Below are positions 37,715-46,553 of a stretch of DNA of 64,000 nucleotides, one piece after another. This DNA is from Taxillus chinensis. Taxonomy: Eukaryota > Streptophyta > Magnoliopsida > Santalales > Loranthaceae. The notes beneath the pieces were generated by a model. The model saw only the letters and a list, made by a program, of their open reading frames with translations. It was not told the DNA's origin and did not search any database. The stretch is taken from contig CM042091.1 of assembly GCA_023512835.1 (NCBI GenBank), positions 18,927,506-18,991,505 of the forward strand, given 5' to 3'. The first letter of the stretch is position 1. Each line of letters starts with the position of its first letter. A program made the position numbers and the translations under genes.

Positions 37715-38755
37715 GACAATTCAATTCTATTAAATAGGAAAATAATCAAGATGCTGACTATATCTTTGCCATAAAATATTGCTCATTTTAGGGTGTTAAA
37801 ACTATGGACAAAAGCCATTTTATCACTGCAGAAAATGTTGAAAGGCTGAAGCAGGCAAAAATAGCCAACAGAGTACAGGTCTGTTTCGTATCTGTCCTTC
37901 TAATCAGCACTTCATGTTTAGTGTCATCATTTAAACTTACTTTTCAGCAAATGTCACCTTTTTGTTGTTCTTTTTGTTATTTGTATTTTACAACTCTTAT
38001 ATGTCCAGTTATCTTTAAATTTGAAGAACTTTTAAGTTTGAAAATTCATATAGATTTAATGTTTTATTAGAAAAGTATATATATGAAAATCTAAAAATCA
38101 TGTGAATTTTATGCCCATTCTACTGGCATGTCATTTTTCTTTTCTTCTAAATTCCATTATTCCAAGCAAGTGTTTATTTAATTTCTTAGACAATGCCTAT
38201 TTTAATTTTCCAAAGTTCTGTAAAAGTAATTTAATTCCACCGATTGATAATCTGTCATGAATATTGCAGATTGATTATACACAGCCTATTCCAAAAAAGA
38301 CTGAAAAAGAAACACCAGCGGCTGATGGTGATAGTCAAATGGGTACAGTTGGATGCGTAGCTGTTGATGCTCAAGGAAATTTAGCATCTGCAACTTCCAC
38401 AGGTGGATTGGTAAACAAAATGGTGGGCAGGATTGGGGACACACCCATTATTGGTGCTGGCACGTATGCAAATAGTTTGTGTGCAGTTTCTGCCACAGGC
38501 AAGGGTGAAGCAATAATCCGTGCCACTGTTGCAAGAGATGTAGCAGCTGTCATGGAGTACAAGGGGCTTTCACTGAAGGAGGCTGCAGCCTATGTTGTGA
38601 AGGAGTGCGCTCCAAGTGGCACATGTGGTTTGGTTGCTGTGTCTGCCACCGGAGAAGTGACCATGCAGTTTAACACAACAGGCATGTTCAGAGCCTGTGC
38701 TACTGAAGACGGGGCATCAGAAATTGGAATATGGCGGCCATCCGTGCACAACTAA
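23944..38755 (+). CDS. Isoaspartyl peptidase/L-asparaginase (Ntn-hydrolase), four exons
   Basis: Predicted exons are 23944-24105, 25080-25313, 37792-37878 and 38270-38755, all phase 0, giving 322 residues (plant homologues are about 315-325). The enzyme removes isoaspartyl residues from damaged peptides and hydrolyses asparagine, releasing aspartate and ammonia. It matures by self-cleavage before a threonine nucleophile. Visible motifs: [13 protein letters not shown] at the N-terminus, [33 protein letters not shown] and LVMEKTPHI in exon 2, SHFIT and RLKQAK in exon 3. Exon 4 has the cleavage site G186|T187 ([11 protein letters not shown]), [42 protein letters not shown] and [10 protein letters not shown]. 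Splice sites are gtacct, gtgagt and gtctgt donors with acag, ttag and gcag acceptors. No frame break or key-residue loss is visible despite the 12.5-kb intron 2. Plants have two such genes; this looks closer to the At5g08100 type, from memory. Confidence 0.93.
24106..25079 (+). other. intron 1 of the asparaginase gene
   Basis: 974 bp, starting gtacct and ending atgaaacag. It begins with a CT/C-rich tract including a run of about ten C (24120-24131) and ends after an (AT)n tract (25041-25061). No gene or mobile element was recognised inside. Confidence 0.8.
25314..26006. other. left part of intron 2, old repeat remnants
   Basis: It contains 'gcacggttgatcccacagagatag' (split across 25456-25480), a phrase seen in decayed plant retrotransposons, and a perfect 26-bp tandem duplication built on 'ctagctagggggaactccat' at about 25769-25820. 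No coding potential was found. Confidence 0.45.
26007..26392 (-). repeat. 3' LTR of the TRIM
   Basis: On the plus strand it runs tgtcacgggg...catgaca. It is clearly related to 26688-27074 over its full length but with many substitutions, so the insertion is old. Confidence 0.85.
26688..27074 (-). repeat. 5' LTR of the TRIM
   Basis: On the plus strand it runs tattacgggg...gtgtgaca. The terminal bases at the primer-site side are mutated relative to the partner LTR. Confidence 0.85.
27420..28356. mobile_element. non-autonomous hAT-like element, 8-bp TSD cttgtagc
   Basis: The 937-bp segment is flanked by identical cttgtagc at 27412-27419 and 28357-28364. It ends ...cgtatttttgaaccttg, the same end as the element at 31522-34680, and shares the subterminal word gaggcgcccgcct and 'gtaccgtaccgc'-like sequence. 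Inside are GTCG-rich degenerate repeats (27650-27850) and an AT-rich core. The left terminus (caagccgcg) matches the inverted right terminus only over the first four bases, so the inverted repeat is decayed. No transposase frame was found. Confidence 0.65.
30514..30625 (+). repeat. (GGGA)n/(GA)n microsatellite inside the Copia reverse transcriptase
   Basis: About 110 bp of GGGA then GA repeats interrupt the Copia frame between 'MEQTPKFIV' and the '[13 protein letters not shown]' segment. It must have expanded after the element died or caused the frame loss. Confidence 0.95.
30626..31679 (+). repeat. tandem duplication spanning the Copia/hAT junction
   Basis: Copy 1 (30626-31196) and copy 2 (31197-about 31679) both contain the same 317 bp of Copia reverse transcriptase, the TSD gtcacaac (30943-30950 and 31514-31521) and the left end of the hAT-like element (catggttc.aaaatacgtac). 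The spacing is exactly 571 bp. By eye I count about 15 differences in the first 345 bp. Copy 2 has lost about 80 bp inside the hAT part. The duplication therefore happened after the hAT insertion. Confidence 0.85.
31735..31885 (+). repeat. minisatellite, about 27-bp unit
   Basis: About five and a half tandem copies of 'gatcggcgac(g/a)atgacctctg' plus 'ctccac'. Open frames through it on both strands encode only repeats and are not genes. Confidence 0.9.
32190..34156 (+). pseudogene. 5'-truncated LINE (non-LTR retrotransposon) ORF2 3' half
   Basis: The reverse transcriptase begins mid-domain (FLLYLLRRC..., [35 protein letters not shown] with the FADD catalytic motif). It runs through 'TYLGLPLG' and '[21 protein letters not shown]' to 32850. 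A frameshift in a T run near 32852-32860 moves the frame ('[18 protein letters not shown]'), a TAG at about 33076 replaces a Trp codon, and the frame continues as the zinc-binding RT tail ([38 protein letters not shown]) to 34049. The 3' end is 'aataaagtttcttattacc' followed by an A run (34148-34156), typical of plant LINEs. Only two lesions in about 620 codons suggest a fairly young insertion. A TSD is not clear. Confidence 0.9.
35471..35569 (+). mobile_element. putative 3' LTR remnant of the second Copia
   Basis: After the last RNase H words (LCNKLG-like, near 35430) an A-rich purine tract (35462-35470) precedes TATTAGAGAGC, which runs to TTTCTAACA. Short inverted ends (.TTAGA/TCTAACA) fit a Copia LTR of about 99 bp, perhaps internally deleted. 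No matching 5' LTR was seen upstream. Confidence 0.5.
35570..36475 (+). repeat. probable Copia LTR remnant with minisatellite
   Basis: It ends in 'cctattcatcccctttatgc' and 'tccgggaccaaca', a phrase found near the ends of some plant Copia LTRs. Bases 35690-35850 hold about three degenerate units of about 55 bp containing 'gagtaag.aacc' and '.gagcacttc.ctaa.'. Limits are uncertain. Confidence 0.4.
36610..37110 (+). repeat. degenerate tandem duplication, about 270-bp unit
   Basis: Both copies share the order 'cattattgggagt.ca', 'gtttgttggatatat.', '.ctagt.t.cttac.' and 'ggttact.ct.c.c.tatgg.aa.gtta'. The first starts near 36610, the second near 36885. A second pair, 'atcttattaattaattacaa', occurs at about 37152 and 37348. 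Confidence 0.6.
37672..37711. repeat. (CT)n microsatellite
   Basis: About 20 CT units, 80 bases before exon 3 of the asparaginase gene. Its closeness to the acceptor could affect splicing of the giant intron; that is inference. Confidence 0.95.
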
Positions 38756-39649
38756 GTTGAATGTGCTTTAATAGCTTATGTGGTTAATCACTTAGTCTTA
38801 TAAAATTGCGTCTTTTCCTATAAAACTATAACCACGTGTTATGAGTTGCCTGCCACTCTCGTTCTTTTTATTTCTGTCTTCCTTAAGACTGGGTTACAAA
38901 GGAACCTCAATAACTAAGCAAGATTAGCTCTATGTTATGCTTCACTCATGCATGTTAATGGTCTGGTTCCACATGGCAAATAACTGAAGCCATTCCTGCT
39001 AATTTACCTTAGCAGTTCGTGTTCTATGTTTTAAAGAAATTATGAAGATTAGAAGAGCTAATGTGACAGAATCTTGATATGGGTGTGTGCTCGATAGGAA
39101 TTTTCTGTTCATGTTGATTATTTGATTGGCGAAACACTGCATCTATATTGGCTTATGTGGTTTGACCTCTTCTGGAATGGGAGTTTTGTGCATTATGTTT
39201 GTCTTTTGCCTGTTGATTACTTGATTGGACAATCACTTGTGCCGTTTATGATCTGACTTGGATATTTGCTTATGTAGAGAAAATTCTATGATTATTAATG
39301 ATTAAATGAATCATTCGGATCCTAATTTGCATTCCTGAGCCATAGAATAAAATTGTAAATGAGATCCTAATTTATATCCGTAACGGAGGCAGAAGATATT
39401 TAAGTAGAGGTGCAAGCAAAAGTAAAGTCGGTTGAATTGGTTGAAAATTGGCCAATTAGTCTATTGGTAGTAGTAAATTTGTTTGAACTGGTGAATTTGG
39501 TTTAAAAATTAATAAGTAGTTTTTATTTTGATTCTTTTACTAAAAAACTAGGAGAAACGGTCAAAATTGGTTAAAAATTACTCTAAATCGGTAAAATTGA
39601 TTTTTAGTTATTATATATTAATAGTACATATATATAAATATATAATAAT

Positions 39650-39683
<34 letters not shown>

Positions 39684-40912
39684 TTGTTATTATTGTAAGT
39701 TGGTGTGAAATAAAATTTTAGAACATGCATTATAATAAAATAAATAATTTTAATATTTATTTTATTAATATGATATTGTTTCAATTTGTCATTTTTATTA
39801 TAGGTATAAGTAAAATTTGAATTAATAAATATAATTATTATTTTGAATTATTTTTAAAGTAAAGGTGAATCCATGAATTTCTTATAACACTTAATATTTA
39901 TGTACTTATTTATAATTTAAAAGTAAGATCTTATTAATCTAACACGAGCAAAACATAAGTCACAGACATAAACTGGCTGCAAAAGACGAGGAACCTCACC
40001 AAACGCACAAGTCTCCTAAGGTTATTGAGGAAAACGGCTTTCCAAGTGGGGAGGCCTTGCAGCTATAAGCAGCTCCGGAGTTGCTTGTTGCATGTTTGGC
40101 CGAGACTTGGGTTAAGCGTGCAGGGGCAAGTTTCACCATTGAAACCATGTCCCCAGCTATAATGTCATTAGGGGGAGGCTGGAGGCGGTTGGTCTAACAC
40201 ATACTTAACAAAGGATGCGGATGCTTATGTCACTGATTCAATGAAATTTCCTGGAAGCTTTCTTGGTATTACCTCTACTGTTACCACTCCAAAGCTGTAG
40301 ACTTACACTTCTAACTCTGGAGAAAAAAGCTTTGGTTGTGATAAAACTTTATTATTTTTTTTTTATAACTTTTAGGTTGGTTATCTCTTGTTTATAACTT
40401 TAGCAAGCTTTGCATACAATCCCATATCTACTTTCTCCAAAATTGGATGTCATTGTTGTCCAAATTTGACTGCTAGTAACGGATCCCACGACTGAGCTTC
40501 TTGTTTAAGTTTCTTGAGCTTCCCTCCTAATTTGGGTTGTATGCCGTTGTATAGTCTTTGTACTGTATTGTGTTATTAACCCCAATTATCTCCCATAGTA
40601 TATCCTAATTGAAAATTGCTTCCTGCTAACCTAAATTAACACCAAACGCTGAGATAGATGACATTAACAAAAATGAAAAGACCCAAAAAAAAGTGTGCCT
40701 CCCAAATAGAAGAAAAAAAAAATCCCATTTCATCCTCCCATCTCTCCTCTCCCCTTCTTTGACACCTTTGGCCTTTGCTTTGCTTTTTGTAATACTACTA
40801 ATAGGCACATAAATTAATTCCCATTATCATAATCAATCTTAAAATGAACTCTTATTTTTAATGCAAAATTTAATGTGGTACCCGATTATGTTTTGTATCA
40901 CCTTAATAATTA
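38756..40912. other. 3' flank of the asparaginase gene, AT-rich spacer
   Basis: Bases 38756-39350 fit a 3' UTR and flank. Bases 39590-39700 contain a (TAA)n stretch. Bases 39950-40200 have balanced composition, with no open frame or homology that I recognise. No further gene is supported. Confidence 0.5.
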
Positions 40913-41246
40913 TAGGAATGGTAACGAGACGGATTTGAGATAAGTCTCTGAATCCTTCTCATCTAGGAAAAATCTATTTCAAATTCATTCCGAATTAGAT
41001 TAAATCAATTTTAAATCCACTCTAATAGGGTCGGGATGAGAAGGGTACTCGGTATAACCCATAATATTGCCATCTATATCCACAATAGAACAGTTTTGGA
41101 GCGGGTTATCCTACCTCAAATTTGTTTCAAATCCGTAATGGATCAGACAAATTCATCCCAAACCCGATTAAATAGATCTCAAACCTGTCCGAATAGGATT
41201 AGATCAGGATGGGTATCCGGCAATACTCGCCCCATGCCATCTCTAA
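40913..41246. mobile_element. possible MITE with imperfect inverted ends
   Basis: The left end 'taggaatggtaacgagacgg' and the inverted right end 'ttagagatggcatggggcga' match at roughly 60% of positions, and the interior has repeated 'aaat.cattc.gaa.agatta' words. The right-end phrase 'cgccccatgccatctctaa' resembles common plant MITE termini. No TSD could be fixed. Confidence 0.35.
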
Positions 41247-41312
41247 ACAATCATAACAATGTGAATTCTTGCCTTGATAGTCCCATAGCTATCACCTTGG
41301 GAAAAGGCTTCT

Positions 41313-42130
41313 CCATGCCAGCTTCTTTTCTCATTCTTCTTCATCGTCCTACTTTGCTTCCCTTTTTTCCATGGCTATGCTATGCCTCCTGCTAACAAAA
41401 AAACATGGCAAGCCACTTTCCAGAACCAATCTCTGTTGTCTTCATGGGTCACACAAAAAAGTCAGCAGCAGTCCTTGCAACTGGATCTGAATCATCAGCG
41501 ACAACCTCACTATAAGTATATCCGCTGTCGAGCTCAATGAGTATGATTTGAAAACCACACTTCATGGTCTCACTTTTTTAGTCATTACTGAGCCTCACGG
41601 GGCTTGGCCTTCAAACAACTCTAGTCAGGGACCAATGCCTCCACAAGTGGCTAACTTACCAACCTCAGGTCCCTAGAATTGCCTTTCAATTACTTCAATC
41701 CGAACCATTCCACAAGAATATGCCTGTTAAGATCAACAGCCCAATCCCTCAAGAAATAGGAATGTTGGGTTACATTCCTATTTCTTGAACAACATCAATG
41801 GTTTGGTCCTGCCTACCATAGGAAGGCTAGGCAACTGTGCTCTATCTTGAGTAAAAAACACTATTTGGGCCTATACCTGAAAAGATGGGAATCAGCTTTC
41901 AGGCAACATTCCATCAGAAATTAAAATGCTTTCTGAACTGCAAAGCCTTGATCTATCATTGAATAGTCTCAGTCGACCAATTTCCAAAGAAATTGGGCAG
42001 TGCTACAATATATTGTACTTGACCCTAAGTGGAAATAGATTTATAGAAAAATTACCTATCAAAGTTGTAGGAAATACTTGCACTTCTGATCCACAATTTT
42101 TTACCTGAGCAATTTGGGAACTTTTGTTAT
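41313..42130 (+). pseudogene. decayed LRR receptor-like kinase fragment (N-terminal part)
   Basis: Pieces of an LRR-RLK ectodomain follow in order across three frames. They are a signal-peptide-like start near 41313, 'KATFQNQSLLSSW' at about 41412 (LRRNT), 'LTNLRS' and 'FNYF' near 41650-41690, 'PIPQEIG'-like coding near 41740, and the clean LRR stretch 'MLSELQSLDLSLNSLS' to 'LTLSGNRF' at 41926-42050. Multiple frameshifts and stops separate them, and no kinase domain follows. It resembles the At4g08850/MIK2-type class; that subgroup is from memory. Confidence 0.65.
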
Positions 42131-43968
42131 CTGAGAGATTCTAAATGTCTCAAACAAGAAGCATGAATTGAAGGGAGTATATACCAATCAAATGCACTTT
42201 TTTTCTTCTGTGATATTGGACTTTACTGTAATCCATAATCAGTTTCCTCTGAATTAGGTTGAATCTAACCCACAGATAATGATCAATGGGACCTGCAAAC
42301 CTTACAAACCGCACTAAATACCTGTGGTCCTGTGCACAAAATCCTAATAAAATTTAAAATATTTTAAAAATATAAAAAATAAAGATGGGGTAAATACCTC
42401 TTTGTTAGCATCAAAATGATACTTCAGCACAAGTTTCCTGTAAACCATCTTAATGTCAGGAATTGGAGAGGGACAAAGGCCTCAAATTTCATTAAAGGTG
42501 CCCCTAGTGAACAATGCAAGAAAAAGAAGAAGCTGATTTCTGGCATGGTGGCAAAGGTGAAAGTTTTTAATTTAAGTTTGGATCAAGGAGGGATTAACCA
42601 AATGAATTGATCTAATAGAAATACCTCTATCCCTTCATCAACTATAAATGCTCAAACTTCTATATAGCTGCTCAAAAAATTCAATTTGATCAGTCAAATG
42701 AAGGAAAAAGACTCAGAAGAAAGGAAACCATTGTCATTATTCATTTCTATGGCTTCCTCGTGTCTGCAGCATCTGCTGCTATGCATCACCACTTTGAAAG
42801 CCTTGCACACAAAGAGACAGTCCCCAATATATTAGTTATTGTACCATATGTTCAACTCGTAGGGATAGATACTGGTTCCTATGAACATTTCATAGATAAA
42901 ATAAGTGAAGTTGGCAAGAAAAAAATTTAAGGAAAAAAGGGTAAATTGTTAAACCTTCCAGCACGGAATAAGTATGGTCAGAATTAAAATTACCTGAACT
43001 GTTGACATTTTTTATCCAAGTCACCATCATCAACTCTGGAAACACAAGATAAAAATGGTAACAAAAAATATGACAGCTTGAGCTCCCAAAAGTACAAACT
43101 GCATAATTTTATAACTGGGTCTAAAAAATAAATCAATTTTCACGTGACTAGTAAACGGTAACAGCTAACAAGGGAAGAAATATACATTCAAAACTGGTAA
43201 AATATAATTTAGAGAATGAACACGATGATTTAAAATAGAAACTATTTTCTGTGGTCATAGAAAAGACATGCAGTTGAACAAATTAAAATGAATAAAGCAG
43301 TTTCATTTTGAGTAAATTACATTAAGGACCATTCATTATCGAGTAATGGAATCCATCAAGGCCCTCAAAAGATTGAGAAATTTGAATCAGTGGGAATGGA
43401 AGTGTGGGAAAACATTTCCAAATTTCAGCAAAAATTAAAGTGTGTTCTTAAGTCTTAACCACAAGCCCAGCAACAAATCCTGGAATAGAACAAGTAGCAC
43501 GACATGGCATAGATATTATTGTGAGAAAGAATACAAAAACCGCTGCAACTCAACAATAGCTTCAACAAACATCTATGATCATAATATTGAAGCTTTACAT
43601 AGATAACTGTGCTTTCTGTTTTGGTAAAAAGGAGTAGCATTCAATAATATTTTGAGATGAGGGAGATTTCTTCCCTAACCTGATATCTAACATCTAGCAG
43701 AATATAACCCTTCTCTTTACAGAGAGCATCAACCACATACAGAGAGCGAACCAGCCAAAACAACAAAAACAAAAGGCTTTGTTTTTCTTGAGCAAAGTTG
43801 AACTAAACATATTTTGTATTTATCATTATGAAAAATTGTAACCACACTACAGCATATGCTTGCACTTTTACATTTGTAAGGGTCAAAAAAATTCTTATTT
43901 TCTTTACAGATAAACAATAATGCAGATGACAAAGTTTCTCAGGTCCATAACATTAGGCAGCACTACCA
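42131..43968. other. intergenic spacer and 3' flank of the PPR gene
   Basis: AT-rich, with short open frames only (for example 42416-42610, Lys-rich, no recognised domain). The right few hundred bases would hold the 3' UTR of the minus-strand PPR gene. Confidence 0.5.
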
Positions 43969-46140
43969 TCACCAATAATCCCGGCAAGAACAACTCCCAT
44001 CTTTGAAATGGTGGAACCTGCTGGCATCCTTTACAATGATTTCCCGTCCAGTAACCGTAGCAAATAATTTTATAGCATTATGACAGTCACTACAGATCCG
44101 GTGGCTCTGCACAACTTGTAATGGCACCCAATCAAAAGTATTTATCAACCCACATGCAATTGCCAGCTTCTCACTGTGATACCGCAATAACTGCTCTTCC
44201 TGTTCATCCACATCAGGAAGCCAAAATTTTGTTTCAGGAACATAACCCAATTTGGAGATCTCCAGCAACAAGCTGTCCACTTTCTGGTGAATCTCCTTTG
44301 ATTGAATGTGGGATTTATCTCCAGAACTAAAAAAGTGAGGTTTCCTGTTAATCTCAATCCAACTGCAAACTGGAACCATTTTCAGACCCCTTCTTCTTAA
44401 GGTCTGAAGGACCTCAGCAGCTTCCTCCAACTTCCTGGAGTTGTTATATATATTCAAAAGCACTACATAACTACTCAGCTTTTCAGGCTCCATTTCAAAT
44501 ATCTTTTTGGCAGCAAATTTTCCGAGCTCTATATTCTTGTGTACCCTGCAAGCTGTGAGCAAGGCAGCCCACATATTTATGGTTGGCTCAACAGGGGCAT
44601 CTCTTATTGAAGCAAAAGCTTCATCCAAAAGTCCTTCTCGACCGAGCAGCTCAACCAAACATGCATAGTGCATTGCTCGGGGATTTATCTTGTAATCCCT
44701 ACTCATTGATTTAAATATCCTCCATCCACAATCTGATAAGCCAGAATGACTACATGCAGATAGTACTGCCAGAAAAGTGATGTGGTTAGGCAACATGCCC
44801 TCCTTAAGCATCATCTCAAACATTGCAACACCCTCAGTTCCCCAGCCATGGCTACCATATCCAGAGATCAAGGCATTCCAAGATATAACATTTTTGCAGG
44901 GCATCAGGTCAAAAACACGCCTTGCATCTTCTATCTTTCCCCATTTACTGTACAAATCCACAAGTGCAGTGTTGGCGACAATATCCATCCCAAATCCATG
45001 GCGAATAAGAGATGCGTGGGCTTGCTTGCCATGCACTAGGGAAGCTAGCCTCGCACATATCCTTACTATCATGGAAAATGTGAAATGGTCCATCCTGGCA
45101 CCAGATTCTCGCATCTCGTAAAACATGCCCAAACCTTTGTCATTGCAACCATGGAATGCATAGCCTGCTATTATAGTGTTCCACGCAACCGTTGTCTTCT
45201 TTGGCATCTCATCAAAAACCCATCTCGCCTCTTCAATGCTCCCACACTTACTATACATGTCGATCAAGGCACACGAGACATAAACATCTTCACAAACACC
45301 CAGTTTTATGACACAAGAATGCACCTGCCTTCCAACACCAACAACTCCTAACCCTGCACAGGCCCGAATTATAGTGGCAAAAGTGAAAGTGTGAGACCGA
45401 GCATCCAAAAATTCTGGCCACATAACAAGAAACAAGCGGAAAGCTTCGAGATAATTGCGAGAATCAACAAGACCAGCAATGATCGTGTTCCACGAAGCGA
45501 CGTTCTTATCAGGCATTTGGTCGAATATATGGAGTGCGTCGATCATCAAGCCGCACTTGACATGCATATGCAAAACACGATTGCACAAATGCTGATCCGG
45601 CAGGAACCCAGAATCCATTATGTGCTTGAAAACCCCCTTGGAGCCCCTAATGGATCTCAACTCTATACAGGCAGTCACTAACGCATCGTACGTCCTAGCG
45701 GGCACATCAGGAACAGAATCTCCCCCCTGCAAAGCCAAAATATCAAACAATTCAAGGGCATCTCTGTACCTCTTATACAGAACTAACATGTCTATCTGAC
45801 CACAGATGCGAGCAGCTGAATCAGAATCAGCGGCAATAACATTGGCTTCGTGTTCTGGTCGAGCTTCTTTACCTACCAGCACTACATTGGATGTTGGTGG
45901 CGGTGGTACTGGCTTGGGACGCGGCTGTAGCTCACTTTCAGCCGAATGCCTAACCCCAGAAAATGTATTCCCCGATTTTCGGGTGAAAAAACAGGACCCG
46001 GAAGGGAGAGATTTGGCGTGAATGAGAGCACTCTTAATGGGATCAGAGGCTACCTGCTCTGAAGAAGAAGAAGAAGATGATGATGAAGATGAAGATGAAG
46101 ATGAAGCTATGCTCCGGTAGCGCCAAACCGGGATTTCCAT
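43969..46140 (-). CDS. DYW-class pentatricopeptide-repeat protein, EMB3141-like
   Basis: A single uninterrupted frame of 723 codons, ATG at 46140-46138, stop at 43969. PLS-class PPR proteins bind organellar RNA sequence-specifically, and DYW domains carry out C-to-U editing. The N-terminus (MEIPVWRYRSI, a run of 15 Ser, then basic and Ser-rich sequence) looks like an organelle transit peptide. From about residue 110 PPR units follow (for example NVASWNTIIAGLVD, TTVAWNTIIAGYAFHG, NVISWNALISGYGSHG). They are followed by the E/E+ region (MWAALLTACRVHKNIELG, SSYVVLLNIY) and the DYW domain with HSE (His655-Glu657), CSDCH (683-687) and the terminal CSCRDYW. The deaminase residues are present. It is intronless, as most of this family are. 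Overall similarity recalls Arabidopsis At5g50390 (EMB3141); that orthology is from memory. Confidence 0.93.
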   Translation of the reverse strand: MEIPVWRYRSIASSSSSSSSSSSSSSSEQVASDPIKSALIHAKSLPSGSCFFTRKSGNTFSGVRHSAESELQPRPKPVPPPPTSNVVLVGKEARPEHEANVIAADSDSAARICGQIDMLVLYKRYRDALELFDILALQGGDSVPDVPARTYDALVTACIELRSIRGSKGVFKHIMDSGFLPDQHLCNRVLHMHVKCGLMIDALHIFDQMPDKNVASWNTIIAGLVDSRNYLEAFRLFLVMWPEFLDARSHTFTFATIIRACAGLGVVGVGRQVHSCVIKLGVCEDVYVSCALIDMYSKCGSIEEARWVFDEMPKKTTVAWNTIIAGYAFHGCNDKGLGMFYEMRESGARMDHFTFSMIVRICARLASLVHGKQAHASLIRHGFGMDIVANTALVDLYSKWGKIEDARRVFDLMPCKNVISWNALISGYGSHGWGTEGVAMFEMMLKEGMLPNHITFLAVLSACSHSGLSDCGWRIFKSMSRDYKINPRAMHYACLVELLGREGLLDEAFASIRDAPVEPTINMWAALLTACRVHKNIELGKFAAKKIFEMEPEKLSSYVVLLNIYNNSRKLEEAAEVLQTLRRRGLKMVPVCSWIEINRKPHFFSSGDKSHIQSKEIHQKVDSLLLEISKLGYVPETKFWLPDVDEQEEQLLRYHSEKLAIACGLINTFDWVPLQVVQSHRICSDCHNAIKLFATVTGREIIVKDASRFHHFKDGSCSCRDYW
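46059..46104 (-). repeat. trinucleotide run coding poly-serine in the PPR gene
   Basis: Plus-strand GAA/GAT triplets read on the minus strand as TTC/ATC-phased TCx serine codons, giving 15 consecutive Ser in the presumed transit peptide. Trinucleotide slippage keeps the frame. Confidence 0.9.
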
Positions 46141-46214
46141 ATTCAGCTTCCAATGCTGTCTCTGTTCAACAATTTTGTTTATGTCTTCTAAATCAATAAT
46201 CTAAGTAATCAATA

Positions 46215-46451
46215 TCATGGGGACGATCTGTCCTTCCCTCTAGGCAAAGTGGCAGGTATAACAGCCAACTGATCTGGGCGACATTTACCAAGTCGCATGT
46301 AGTAAGTAGTGTTCCGGTACCCATTTTCTAGGCACGTCTGTGCTGCCTCGAGCCACTGATGTCGGGACAGCTGGAAGCGATTCCAGGTCAGAAGGCATGC
46401 GAAAGAAAGAAGAGCATAGCAGGCATGTTGTCGTTGGGGCGATATCTCCAT
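46215..46451 (-). CDS. small ORF of unknown nature upstream of the PPR gene
   Basis: An ATG-started frame of 78 codons (MEISPQRQHACYALLSFACL...) ends 74 bases before the PPR ATG on the same strand. The frame also stays open upstream to 46553. The region is much richer in GC than the sequence beyond it. I recognise no domain; the first 25 residues are mildly hydrophobic. It may be the 5' leader of the PPR transcript with a long uORF, a remnant exon, or chance. Confidence 0.25.
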   Translation of the reverse strand: MEISPQRQHACYALLSFACLLTWNRFQLSRHQWLEAAQTCLENGYRNTTYYMRLGKCRPDQLAVIPATLPRGKDRSSP

Positions 46452-46553
46452 GGTGTGCGCCGTCCACTCCTGGGTTCCGTGCGTTTGTAGCGGAGGGATG
46501 AAGAGACGAGGGGGGCATAGGAATAACGGGACGTGTCGGGACCCGAATATCAT

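Larger units (their letters stand above)
25314..37791 (+). other. giant intron 2 of the asparaginase gene (about 12.5 kb)
   Basis: The donor caa|gtgagt at 25313/25314 and acceptor cattttag at 37791 are set by protein continuity: exon 2 ends ...AEAFAKEQ and exon 3 begins [12 protein letters not shown]. Between them lie a TRIM, two hAT-like elements, a Copia relic and a LINE fragment, mostly in the gene's own orientation. The transposons make up more than 9 kb of the intron. Confidence 0.9.

Noticed and set aside
23944..38755. Asparaginase gene broken by transposons
   Set aside because: All four exons join in phase with GT-AG borders and full-length protein; the transposons are confined to the intron.
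39950..40340. Possible exon in a GC-richer patch downstream of asparaginase
   Set aside because: No frame longer than chance, no splice or domain evidence.
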